From the NCBI GenBank assembly GCA_004296815.1, contig SCVT01000630.1, forward strand, positions 1 through 8,228: a stretch of 8,228 nt of DNA, in the 5' to 3' direction. The translations under genes and the position numbers were made by a program. This stretch comes from Reyranella sp. (GTDB lineage Bacteria; Pseudomonadota; Alphaproteobacteria; Reyranellales; Reyranellaceae). The notes under the pieces are model-generated. The model was not told the DNA's origin and did no database searches. It was given only the letters and a program-made list of their open reading frames with translations. This document shows positions 1-5,802 of the stretch, piece after piece; the first letter of the stretch is position 1, and every line of letters starts with the position of its first letter.

Positions 1-841
1 AGGCGAACTCGCGCCAGCCGAGCTCGGCGAGGAACTTCTCGGTCGCCGCCGAGTGACCGCGAGCGGTCGCGGCGCGCCAGATCTGGCGTGGTCCGATCTC
101 GCCGAAGGCGAGATGCGGCGACAGACGCGACGTGCCCTCGACCGCCGGCAGGTCGCGGTCCTGGCGATAGCGCTCTAGCGTGTCGTCGAGAAAGTCCGTG
201 AGCCGGGCCAGCGCGCCGGCTTCGCCCGGAGTCCAGGTCGCGCGCAGTCCGCCAGCCCAGTCGGGTGAGGTCGGCAGCAGCCGCCAGGAAGCGAGGGTAT
301 CGCTCGACGGCCACGATTCCGGCGCCGGCAGGGCCTTGGGCGCGGGCAAGGGATGGCCGGGCGAGGGCAGGTTGCGGCAGGCCCGCCAGAACGGCGTGAA
401 GACCTTGAACGGATCGCCGCTCAGCGTCTTCACTTCCCAGGGTTCGAACAGGAGGTTCGCCTTCAGGCTCTCGGCGCGAACGCCGCGCTCGCCGAGTGAC
501 GTCTTCAACCGGGCATCACGTTCGCGCGAGCCCTGGTCGTAGATGCGATTCCAGTAGACCACTTCAGCGCCGGTCTCTGCGGCGAGCCCGGCGATCGCCT
601 GCTCGGCCGGCCCGCGTCGGAGGACGAGGCGGGAGCCGAGCGCCCGCAGCGAGGCGTCGAGCGACAGCAGGCTGTGGTGCAGCCACCAGCGCGAGGCAGC
701 GCCGGGGGCGCGCACGCCATCGGCTTCCTCGTCGAGCACATAGACCGGCACGACGGCGCGGCCGGAGCCGAGGCCCGCGATCAGCGCGGGATTGTCGCCG
801 AGGCGGAGGTCGTTGCGGAACCAGACGATCGAAACCGACAT
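1..841 (-). CDS. phrB: Deoxyribodipyrimidine photolyase (class I), C-terminus cut off by window edge
   Basis: Light-dependent flavoenzyme that splits UV-induced pyrimidine dimers in DNA. 280 codons are visible. The N-terminus has the family opening IVWFRNDLRLGDNPAL (residues 5-20), followed by the Rossmann-like antenna domain with VYWNRIYD (95-102) and the FTPFW motif (148-152). TSRLSPHLAFGEI (237-249) and ELGWREF (273-279) mark the start of the helical FAD-binding domain, and the window ends there. Full-length members are about 450-500 aa, so roughly 40% is missing. The chosen ATG (cat at 839-841) puts the IVWFR strand five residues in. An in-frame ATG at 850 would add MRS, and neither has a well-spaced ribosome binding site. 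The stop of the upstream gene is 39 bp away on the same strand, so co-transcription with eipB is plausible. Photolyase or cryptochrome identity is firm; exact lesion specificity (CPD or other) cannot be settled without the C-terminal half. Confidence 0.93.
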   Translation of the reverse strand, partial: MSVSIVWFRNDLRLGDNPALIAGLGSGRAVVPVYVLDEEADGVRAPGAASRWWLHHSLLSLDASLRALGSRLVLRRGPAEQAIAGLAAETGAEVVYWNRIYDQGSRERDARLKTSLGERGVRAESLKANLLFEPWEVKTLSGDPFKVFTPFWRACRNLPSPGHPLPAPKALPAPESWPSSDTLASWRLLPTSPDWAGGLRATWTPGEAGALARLTDFLDDTLERYRQDRDLPAVEGTSRLSPHLAFGEIGPRQIWRAATARGHSAATEKFLAELGWREFA

Positions 842-880
842 ACTCCGCATACGCAGCGGGGCGCGGGACGGATGATCGGG

Positions 881-1672
881 TCAGGCCCTGGGGCAGTTGG
901 GCGTAGGGCGCATTTCCAGCGACTGCAGGTCGGCGGTGACCGTGACCAGGCCGGTTTCCACCGTCAGGCGGTCCAGGACGCCGTTCTCGAAGACCTGCGC
1001 CGTAACGGAGAACAGTGGCCGCTGCGCCTGCTGGCGGCCTCGCGTGAACGTCATGAACACCGGCCACGACTTGCCCTTGGGCAGGGCGACCGGCTTGTCG
1101 GCCGGCCGTGCGCCGCGCAGGCGTCCGTCGTCGAGCTCCGTCACGTCGATCAGGAAGACGTCGTTGATGACTTCGCCGTCGAACATGAGCGCGGGAAAGG
1201 CGGCTGCCTTGGCGCGCAGCCGTTCGATCAGGTGATCGATGGCGGCGACGGGCATCAGGGTCGTGACGGGGATGGTGAATTGCGACGGCGGGCCCTCGGG
1301 ATAGGCGACCTCCGCCCGCAATTCGTTGCCCGCCTTCTGGACACGGCCCTTGAACTCGCGCGTGGTGCCGTTCTGAACCTGCACGGTGCGATAGCGCAGA
1401 GCGTTGCCGCTGCGCGCCTCCTGCGCGTCGAACTTCGACGAAAGGCTCATCTTCCAAGCCGCGGTCAGCGCGATCTCGGTCGTGATGTCGCGCTTGAGAT
1501 GCCAGCCGGCGCAATCCTGGGAGAGATCCTGCACGGCCGTGCCGATGCGCGGTGCGTTGGCGGCAGCACCGAGGCGAAGCGTGTATTCCGCACGATGCGG
1601 CTGCATCTGGCCGAAGGCCGGGGACGCGCCTGCCAGCAGTGCCAGCAGCAGAAGACACACAGGACGGAACAT
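881..1672 (-). CDS. eipB: EipB-like cell envelope integrity protein (DUF1849), exported
   Basis: 263 aa. A signal peptide (MFRPV then a Leu/Ala-rich core, likely cleaved near residue 21 after ASPAFG) targets it to the periplasm. The mature part opens with QPHRAEYTLRL (24-34), resembling the PHRAVYDLSL start of the DUF1849/EipB family. That family is known from Brucella as a spiral-shaped periplasmic beta protein needed for envelope integrity. Two cysteines survive in the mature chain, C54 (SQDC) and C260 (PTPNC, three residues from the end). This matches the long-range disulfide pairing described for EipB. The start at 1672 is preferred over an open frame running up to 1933 because it begins the signal peptide and has AAGGTG about 7 nt upstream; the extra N-terminal residues are Arg-rich shadow sequence overlapping the divergent gene. 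It probably leads a short unit with the photolyase gene. Family assignment is good; the exact role here is inferred. Confidence 0.85.
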   Translation of the reverse strand: MFRPVCLLLLALLAGASPAFGQMQPHRAEYTLRLGAAANAPRIGTAVQDLSQDCAGWHLKRDITTEIALTAAWKMSLSSKFDAQEARSGNALRYRTVQVQNGTTREFKGRVQKAGNELRAEVAYPEGPPSQFTIPVTTLMPVAAIDHLIERLRAKAAAFPALMFDGEVINDVFLIDVTELDDGRLRGARPADKPVALPKGKSWPVFMTFTRGRQQAQRPLFSVTAQVFENGVLDRLTVETGLVTVTADLQSLEMRPTPNCPRA

Positions 1673-1718
1673 CGCGGCACCTTGCGCACCGGCCGGCATC
1701 GGGTCAATCGTGCGCGCC

Positions 1719-2219
1719 ATGAATCTGCGGGCGATCGTGGCAGGAATCTGGCGGGGCTTTGGGCCGCCGGCCTTTGCGCCGACGCCCGCCGACGAGCAAG
1801 CCGACCTTGTCGAGATCTTCAAGCGCGAGCGACGCATGGAGCTGAAGCGCGGAGGCAGGCTGCTGAAGCAGTATCGCGTCGCCTTGGGCTTCGCGCCGGA
1901 GCGGCACAAGGAGCGTGAAGGCGACGGCCGCACGCCCGAAGGCGACTACACGATCGATGCGCGCAACCCGCGAAGCTCGTTCCATCTCTCGCTGCGCGTC
2001 TCCTACCCCGCCGCGAACGATCGCGCGCATGCCGAGCAGCTCGGTGTGTCGCCCGGCGGCGACATCTATGTCCACGGGCTGCCCAACGGTCTGCGCAAGT
2101 TCAGGACACCGCATCCGCGCCGGGACTGGACGACCGGCTGTATCGCGGTGACGGACGAGGAGATCCGCGAGGTCTGGTCGCTGGTGCCGACCGGGGTGCG
2201 TGTCGTGATCCATCCATGA
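1719..2219 (+). CDS. L,D-transpeptidase catalytic (YkuD) domain protein, YafK/ErfK-like
   Basis: 166 aa, essentially one YkuD domain. These enzymes use a catalytic Cys to make or edit 3-3 peptidoglycan cross-links or attach proteins to peptidoglycan. Visible motifs are GDGRTPEGDYTID (68-80), GGDIYVHG (113-120, catalytic-site His119) and DWTTGCIAV (136-144, nucleophile Cys141). Instead of the common SxGC[VIL]R, this protein has TTGCIA, as in the YafK-like subgroup. The N-terminus (MNLRAIVAGIWRGFG) is only weakly hydrophobic, so no clear signal peptide is seen even though family members act in the periplasm; an upstream in-frame GTG at 1710 adds only three residues and does not change this. No convincing ribosome binding site precedes either start. 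The stop overlaps the pdeM start by four bases (ATGA), implying translational coupling. Its divergent partner eipB also concerns the envelope, which fits but does not prove a shared role. Confidence 0.88.
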   Translation: MNLRAIVAGIWRGFGPPAFAPTPADEQADLVEIFKRERRMELKRGGRLLKQYRVALGFAPERHKEREGDGRTPEGDYTIDARNPRSSFHLSLRVSYPAANDRAHAEQLGVSPGGDIYVHGLPNGLRKFRTPHPRRDWTTGCIAVTDEEIREVWSLVPTGVRVVIHP

Positions 2220-2911
2220 AGGTGCTGGAGTTCACCTGCGCGGGCGAGCTTCTGGAAGCGTTGCCGATGGGCGCGTTGCACTGGCCGGCAGAGCGGCTGC
2301 TGGCCGTGGCCGACCTGCACCTGGAGAAGGGATCGTCCTACGCCATCAACGCCCGCAAGCTGCTGCCGCGCTACGACACGCGCCAGACCTTGGGCGGGCT
2401 CGCGGCGCTGATCGATGCGGTCAAGCCGACGACGGTCGTGTGCCTGGGCGATTCCTTTCACGACCGCGACGCCATTGCACGATTGCCCGATGAAGAGCGC
2501 ACGGCGATCGAGAATCTGACGTCGCGCGTCCACTTCATCTGGATCGCCGGCAACCACGATCCTGCGCCGCCGCCCGCCGGATGGGGCGAGGTCGCGGAGG
2601 AGATCGGACGCGGCCCCCTGGTGTTCAGGCACGAGGCGCAGTTCGGTCCGGTGAAGGGCGAGGTGTCCGGCCATTATCATCCCGTCGCGGCGCTCACAGT
2701 GCGCGGCCGCGGCTTCCGTCGGCGCTGCTTCCTGACCGACGGCTATCGTCTGATCCTGCCGGCCTTCGGCGCCTATGCCGGTGGCCTCAACGCGCTCGAT
2801 CCGGCGATCGCCCAGCTCTTTCCCGACGACTACGACGCGCTGGTCGTCGGGCGCGAGGCCGTGCGCCGCCTGTCGTGGCGCCAGCTTCGGCCCGATCCCA
2901 GCTTCGCCTGA
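2216..2911 (+). CDS. pdeM: PdeM-type calcineurin-like phosphoesterase (ligase-associated DNA damage response endonuclease)
   Basis: 231 aa, full length for the family. The binuclear metal site of a calcineurin-like phosphoesterase is complete: DLH (33-35), GDSFHD (78-83), GNHD (112-115) and GHYH (152-155). The surrounding text (WPAERLLAVADLHLEKGSS, 23-41, and the C-terminal LTDGYRLILPAFGAYAGGLN) is characteristic of the PdeM group. In many proteobacteria that group is encoded with an Lhr-like helicase, an ATP-dependent DNA ligase and a beta-CASP exonuclease. None of those partners lies in this window; instead pdeM is translationally coupled to the L,D-transpeptidase gene through ATGA at 2216-2219. 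It is presumably cytosolic, since no signal peptide is seen. The family name rests on genomic association; the substrate here (DNA or other phosphodiester) is inferred. It ends 3 bp before the stop of the convergent hydratase-like gene. Confidence 0.88.
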   Translation: MKVLEFTCAGELLEALPMGALHWPAERLLAVADLHLEKGSSYAINARKLLPRYDTRQTLGGLAALIDAVKPTTVVCLGDSFHDRDAIARLPDEERTAIENLTSRVHFIWIAGNHDPAPPPAGWGEVAEEIGRGPLVFRHEAQFGPVKGEVSGHYHPVAALTVRGRGFRRRCFLTDGYRLILPAFGAYAGGLNALDPAIAQLFPDDYDALVVGREAVRRLSWRQLRPDPSFA

Positions 2912-2914
2912 GCC

Positions 2915-3715
2915 TTACTTCGGCAGCTTGTACCGGAGCGTCACTTCGCCCAGCCCCTCGATGCGGCCGGTGGCGGTGCTGCCTGGCGGCACGAACTGGC
3001 AGGCGACCATGCTGCCCGACGAGACGATCATGCCCTTCTTCAAGCGCTTGCCGTGGTCGTGGAGCTTGTTGGCAAGCCACGCCAGCGAGTTGTAGCAATG
3101 GCCCAGCACGTCGCCGGAATGGCCCTCACGCACCACCTTGCCGTCGAAGGAGATCGACCCGTTCAGGTTGCCGAGGTCGAGCTTGCGCCAATCCTTGTTC
3201 GGCTTGGCGAGCACCGAGCCGCCGTTCCAGCCGGCATCCATGATGAGCGGATTGACGGCGAGGCGGCTGTAGTCGGCGCCGCGATCCTCGATCAGCTCGA
3301 AGCCGGCGCGGGCCTCGCCGACGTAGTCGGCGATCGAGTCCTTGTCGTAGGGCTTGCCTTTCGGCGCCGGTACGTCGGCCTTCACGATCAGGACGATCTC
3401 GAGCTCGGCGCCGAGGCGCGTCCAGCGGTCAGCACGTACCGTGGCCTTGTGCTCGAACACACGCTTCTTGCGGATCGGGCCGTAGGCGGGCCCTTTGAGG
3501 CCGGTCTGCGCCAGGATCTGCGGCGAGGTCAGCGCGATCTTGTAGCCCACCAGCGGGCCCTGCTTGACGACCTGCTTCTTCAGGAAAGCGTCCTGGACCT
3601 TGTAGGCCAGCCGCTCGTCGTCGGTGGCGAACTGCTCGGGCCACCAGCCCACGACGGCCCGCGACTTGTCGACCTGGTGAAGCCACGTCGCGACCTTGGC
3701 GATGCTGAGCGCCAT
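2915..3715 (-). CDS. 2-keto-4-pentenoate hydratase / fumarylacetoacetate hydrolase family protein
   Basis: 266 aa, the usual size for MhpD-type hydratases and 4-oxalocrotonate decarboxylases of the FAH superfamily, which act with a divalent metal on 2-keto-acids from aromatic-ring meta-cleavage. Visible family signatures are GYKIALTS (57-64, conserved Lys59), the metal-ligand ExE in GAELEIVLIV (E104, E106), the third acidic position in FELIEDRGADYS (around E140/E143), and MIVSSGSMVACQFVPPGS (229-246) at the C-terminal active-site strand. The start at 3715 is well supported: an AAGGGGAGGA ribosome binding site lies just upstream on this strand. A longer in-frame ATG at 4081 would run through mobA and is rejected. 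No other aromatic-catabolism gene is nearby, so the substrate cannot be named. The gene is divergent from mobA across 46 bp and convergent with pdeM with a 3-bp gap. Confidence 0.88.
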   Translation of the reverse strand: MALSIAKVATWLHQVDKSRAVVGWWPEQFATDDERLAYKVQDAFLKKQVVKQGPLVGYKIALTSPQILAQTGLKGPAYGPIRKKRVFEHKATVRADRWTRLGAELEIVLIVKADVPAPKGKPYDKDSIADYVGEARAGFELIEDRGADYSRLAVNPLIMDAGWNGGSVLAKPNKDWRKLDLGNLNGSISFDGKVVREGHSGDVLGHCYNSLAWLANKLHDHGKRLKKGMIVSSGSMVACQFVPPGSTATGRIEGLGEVTLRYKLPK

Positions 3716-3720
3716 GAGTT

Positions 3721-3730
3721 CCTCCCCTTG
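3721..3730 (-). promoter_or_regulatory. Strong ribosome binding site for the hydratase-like gene
   Basis: Read on the minus strand this stretch is CAAGGGGAGG, a near-ideal match to the 3' end of 16S rRNA, about 5 nt ahead of the ATG at 3715. It fixes the start of the FAH-family gene and argues against the longer upstream open frame. It is one of the strongest ribosome binding sites in the window, in contrast to the divergent mobA start, which has none visible. Confidence 0.8.
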
Positions 3731-3761
3731 CTTGATACGCTTCGGGCCGCATAGTGCCACC

Positions 3762-4472
3762 ATGGCGGCGAAAGCGTTGAAGAAAATCGGACCGGTGCGC
3801 AGCGGTGCCCTGGTGGGCGTCGTCCTCGCGGGCGGCGAGGGCCGGCGCATGGGACCGGGACCGCTGAAGCCTCTGCGGCCATTGGGCGGCCGACCGATGG
3901 TGGCGCATGTCGTGGAGCGGCTGCGGCCGCAGGTCATGGACCTGGTCGTCGTGGCCAACGATCCGTCGCCGGCCTTCCGCGCCCTCAAGGTGCCGGTGAT
4001 TGCCGATCCGCCGGACATCCAGCGGGCGGCCAGGCGCGAGGGTCGGCGGCTGGGGCCGCTGGCCGGCGTTCTGGCCGGCATGGAATGGGCCCTGAAGCAT
4101 CACCCGCATGCCGGCTGGATCCTGACGGCGCCTGCCGACGTACCGTTCCTGCCGCTCGATCTCACGGTCAGGCTCTGCGGCCTGATGCATGTGCCCGAGC
4201 CCGATGTGCTGATGGTCCGCCACGGCAAGCGGCGCGAGCACACGCTCGCCGTCTGGTCGGTGAAGCTCGCGCGCGACCTCAGGCGCGCCATCCTCGAGGA
4301 GGGCGTGCGCCGGGTCGACGAGTTCGCGAAGCGCTATGTCTTCGAGGAGCTGCGCTGGCCGGGCGGTGCCGCGCCGTTCCTCAACGTCAACACGCCGGCC
4401 GAGCTCACTGTTGCTGCTGCTCGGCTTGCCCCAGGTCGACGGGGAGCAGCTCGACCACGTTCCCGTCGATGA
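3762..4472 (+). CDS. mobA: Molybdenum cofactor guanylyltransferase (MobA-like NTP transferase)
   Basis: 236 aa. MobA transfers GMP from GTP to molybdopterin to form the dinucleotide cofactor of DMSO-reductase-type molybdoenzymes. The nucleotide-binding loop VVLAGGEGRRMG (20-31) and the following Lys (K36 in PLKPL) are present, as are GPLAGVLAGM (98-107), TAPADVPFLP (122-131, metal/nucleotide Asp126) and the terminal FLNVNTPAEL (206-215) typical of MobA. An N-terminal leader of about 16 residues precedes the first strand. The ATG at 3762 has no clear ribosome binding site (the preceding bases are GTGCCACC); an earlier in-frame ATG at 3696 would overlap the divergent gene's start and adds unrelated residues. 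Past NVNTP the tail is Arg/Ala-rich (residues 221-236) and lies over the DUF3553 gene on the other strand. Members of the wider family acting on other nucleotidyl substrates (such as MocA) cannot be wholly excluded, but the NVNTP ending favours MobA. Confidence 0.87.
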   Translation: MAAKALKKIGPVRSGALVGVVLAGGEGRRMGPGPLKPLRPLGGRPMVAHVVERLRPQVMDLVVVANDPSPAFRALKVPVIADPPDIQRAARREGRRLGPLAGVLAGMEWALKHHPHAGWILTAPADVPFLPLDLTVRLCGLMHVPEPDVLMVRHGKRREHTLAVWSVKLARDLRRAILEEGVRRVDEFAKRYVFEELRWPGGAAPFLNVNTPAELTVAAARLAPGRRGAARPRSRR

Positions 4473-4614
4473 CGAGCTTGCCGGCGTTCTCGAAGTTCAC
4501 GGTGATGCGATGGCCGATCATCGACTGGATCTGGCCGAGGCCCCAGTCCGGCCGACCGGGATGGCGGACGAAGTCGCCGGGGGCTAGCAGCGCGTTACCG
4601 GGCTTGTCGAACAA
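4405..4614 (-). CDS. DUF3553 small domain protein, probable TTG start
   Basis: 69 aa if started at the TTG at 4612-4614. The core PGDFVRHPGRPDWGLGQIQS (12-31) followed by VNFENAGKLVID (39-50) is the recognisable DUF3553 signature of alphaproteobacteria. It resembles the small tudor/SH3-like barrel at the end of UvrD/PcrA-type helicases (VxHPxFGxGxI then VxF), so a nucleic-acid or RNA-polymerase contact role can be guessed but is not established. The only in-frame ATG before the domain, at 4749, would put 45 low-complexity residues over the bufA1 leader and is unlikely. The TTG has AGGGG about 10 nt and GGA about 3 nt ahead, a modest ribosome binding site. The C-terminus ends in four Gln. The last 68 bp overlap the end of mobA tail to tail. 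The gene family is confident, the exact start less so. Confidence 0.7.
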   Translation of the reverse strand: MFDKPGNALLAPGDFVRHPGRPDWGLGQIQSMIGHRITVNFENAGKLVIDGNVVELLPVDLGQAEQQQQ

Positions 4615-4627
4615 GTTTCCGTGACCC

Positions 4628-4650
4628 CTGGCTATGGATACGATAGCCGG
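4628..4650. repeat. Dyad symmetry upstream of the bufferin operon
   Basis: GGCTAT (4630-4635) and ATAGCC (4643-4648) form a perfect 6-bp inverted repeat around a 7-bp spacer. One wobble and one further pair extend it to 4628-4650. It lies in the 101-bp gap between the divergent DUF3553 and bufA1 starts, about 30 bp ahead of a possible -10 element. Its position suits a repressor or activator operator or an mRNA hairpin; nothing in the window identifies a cognate regulator. A 6-bp dyad also occurs by chance in several kilobases. Confidence 0.4.
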
Positions 4651-4667
4651 CGTGTGACGTCCGGCGG

Positions 4668-4680
4668 CGCCACTCTGGCG
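4668..4680. repeat. Second dyad in the bufA1 promoter region
   Basis: CGCCA (4668-4672), a 3-bp centre, then TGGCG (4676-4680) is a perfect inverted repeat that abuts the TATAAG at 4681. It occupies the spacer where a regulator would interfere with or replace a -35 contact. It is short and GC-rich, so chance occurrence is quite possible; it is noted because of its placement. Confidence 0.3.
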
Positions 4681-4686
4681 TATAAG
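4681..4686 (+). promoter_or_regulatory. Possible -10 element of the bufferin operon
   Basis: TATAAG stands out in GC-rich sequence about 30 bp before the bufA1 ATG, giving a 5' leader of roughly 20-25 nt. No acceptable sigma70 -35 box sits 16-18 bp upstream (the region reads CGTCCG). The promoter may therefore rely on an activator or an alternative sigma factor. No match to the Caulobacter SigF (GTAACC/CGAA) or EcfG (GGAAC/GTT) pattern was seen at suitable spacing. Confidence 0.3.
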
Positions 4687-4703
4687 AAATGCACCGTCAC
4701 TCC

Positions 4704-4710
4704 AAGGAGG
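4704..4710 (+). promoter_or_regulatory. Strong ribosome binding site of bufA1
   Basis: AAGGAGG lies 5 nt ahead of the ATG at 4716. It decides this start over the in-frame ATG at 4689, which would put nine polar residues before the signal peptide. Consensus strength suits high-level production of a small secreted peptide. Confidence 0.85.
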
Positions 4711-4715
4711 ACTGT

Positions 4716-4961
4716 ATGAACACGACCCGCTTCGCCATCGCCTCGGCACTCGCCGCCGCGCTCGTGCTGCCGGCTACCGCACAGGCGCAGCCCAACATCG
4801 AGAAGTGCTACGGCGTCGCCAAGGCCGGCAAGAACGACTGCCAGACCGCCAAGTCCTCGTGCGCCGGTACGTCGAAGACCGACAACCAGGCGGACGCCTG
4901 GATCTCGGTGCCGAAGGGCACCTGCGACAAGATCGTCGGCGGCAAGCTGACGGCAAGCTGA
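4716..4961 (+). CDS. bufA1: BufA1-type bufferin precursor peptide (DUF2282), exported metal-binding RiPP
   Basis: 81 aa. A signal peptide (MNTTRF, an Ala/Leu core, cleavage after ATAQA near residue 24) sends it to the periplasm. The mature peptide is short and has four cysteines in the DUF2282 arrangement: [14 protein letters not shown] (29-42), SSCAGTS (47-53) and VPKGTC (65-70), i.e. C31, C42, C49 and C70. For bufferins of Caulobacter it is established that the MNIO enzyme with its partner converts core cysteines to thiooxazole-type heterocycles and that the peptide binds copper, protecting the cell. The same is inferred here from the peptide plus its two downstream modification genes. It ends 4 nt before bufB, so coupled translation is likely. 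The last codons and stop lie in an 11-bp tandem duplication. Very low doubt about family; metal identity is by homology only. Confidence 0.9.
   Translation: MNTTRFAIASALAAALVLPATAQAQPNIEKCYGVAKAGKNDCQTAKSSCAGTSKTDNQADAWISVPKGTCDKIVGGKLTAS
4940..4961 (+). repeat. Perfect 11-bp tandem duplication containing the bufA1 stop codon
   Basis: CGGCAAGCTGA occurs twice head to tail, at 4940-4950 and 4951-4961. Because 11 is not a multiple of three, the second copy is read in another frame and supplies the residues Ala-Ser and the TGA stop of bufA1. Reading with one copy removed would continue in another frame for about 80 residues over the bufB start. Confidence 0.9.
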
Positions 4962-4965
4962 TCGA

Positions 4966-5802
4966 ATGGATCCGGTCGCCGGCATCGGGCTGCGCTCGCC
5001 GCATCTGGCGGAGATCGCACGCGAAAAGCCGGCCACCGGGTTCCTCGAGATCCACGCCGAGAACTATCTTGCCGGATCGCCGGCGCGGCAGACGATCGAG
5101 CATCTGCGGCGCGACTACGAATTCTCCGTTCATGCCGTCGGCCTGTCGCTTGGCTCCGCCGAGGGGCTGGACGAGAAGCACCTCGACCGCGTCGCCGGGC
5201 TGATCGAACGGCTGGAGCCGCAGCTCGTCTCCGATCATCTCTCGTGGAGCGTGGCAGGCGGACGCTATTTCAACGACCTGCTGCCGTTGCCCTATACTGA
5301 AGAATCCCTGGCCGTGGTCGTGCGCAACGTGCAGCGCCTGCAGGAGCGGCTGGGCCGCCGGGTCTCGATCGAGAATCCCTCCTGTTACCTCGCCTTCGAG
5401 CACTCGATACTGTCGGAGCCGGAGTTCCTCGCCGAGGTCGCGCGGCGCAGCGGCTGCGGCTTGCTGCTCGACGCCAACAACATCTTCGTCACGGCGCACA
5501 ATCTTCGGCTCGACCCGGCGGACTGGCTGGCGCCGCTGCCGGCCGATGCCATCACGGAGTATCACCTGGCCGGCCATGCGGTGAACTATGCCGATGGCGA
5601 GCGCGTGCTGATCGACGATCACGGCAGCCACGTAAGCGATGCAGTGCTCGACCTGTTCGGCGAGATCGTGCGCCGCTACGGCAAACGGCCGACGCTCGTC
5701 GAATGGGACACCGACATCCCGGCGCTCGATGTGCTGCTCGACGAGGCGCGGCGCGCCGAACGGGTGCTGATGGCAGGGAGGGCGGATGCTCGCGCTGCCT
5801 GA
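4966..5802 (+). CDS. bufB: BufB: DUF692 multinuclear non-heme iron-dependent oxidase (MNIO)
   Basis: 278 aa, full family length, TIM-barrel enzyme. MNIOs use a di/tri-iron centre and O2 to modify Cys-containing peptides; MbnB (methanobactin) and TglH are related. Family motifs in order are GIGLRSPHLAEI (6-17), FLEIHAENYL (26-35), HAVGLSLGS (56-64), LVSDHLSW (87-94), SIENPSCYL (134-142), LLLDANNIFVTAHN (166-179), EYHLAGH (198-204), DDHGSHVSDAVLDLF (217-231) and LVEWDTDIP (244-252). The His/Asp/Glu/Asn residues in these blocks are the iron-ligand positions of the family, and none appears lost. No signal peptide is present, so modification occurs in the cytoplasm before the BufA1 peptide is exported. 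No clear ribosome binding site precedes the ATG; it sits 4 nt after the bufA1 stop, so re-initiation is likely. Its end overlaps bufC by 17 nt. Confidence 0.93.
   Translation: MDPVAGIGLRSPHLAEIAREKPATGFLEIHAENYLAGSPARQTIEHLRRDYEFSVHAVGLSLGSAEGLDEKHLDRVAGLIERLEPQLVSDHLSWSVAGGRYFNDLLPLPYTEESLAVVVRNVQRLQERLGRRVSIENPSCYLAFEHSILSEPEFLAEVARRSGCGLLLDANNIFVTAHNLRLDPADWLAPLPADAITEYHLAGHAVNYADGERVLIDDHGSHVSDAVLDLFGEIVRRYGKRPTLVEWDTDIPALDVLLDEARRAERVLMAGRADARAA
5775..5782 (+). promoter_or_regulatory. Ribosome binding site of bufC inside the bufB end
   Basis: AGGGAGGG lies a few bases before the ATG at 5786, within the last codons of bufB. It supports independent as well as coupled initiation of bufC and fixes its start. 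Confidence 0.7.

Noticed and set aside
564..1658. Long minus-strand open frame (364 codons) in another frame of eipB and phrB
   Set aside because: Frame-shifted shadow of eipB and the photolyase; low complexity and no recognisable domain.
674..1918. Long plus-strand open frame (414 codons) opposite phrB and eipB
   Set aside because: Arg/Ala/Gly-rich translation with no family motif, antisense to two well-supported genes; typical of GC-rich DNA.
2909..2917. A bidirectional terminator between pdeM and the convergent hydratase-like gene
   Set aside because: Only 3 bp separate the stops, and no inverted repeat followed by T-runs is seen there.
3053..3754. Plus-strand open frame opposite the hydratase-like gene
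   Set aside because: Lies wholly inside a gene with clear FAH-family motifs and a strong ribosome binding site; no motif of its own.
4654..4686. GTGACG (4654-4659) as -35 partner of TATAAG (4681-4686)
   Set aside because: Spacing is 21 bp, outside the normal range for sigma70 promoters.
4774..5631. Minus-strand open frame (285 codons) opposite bufA1 and bufB
   Set aside because: Antisense shadow of two strongly supported genes; no domain seen.
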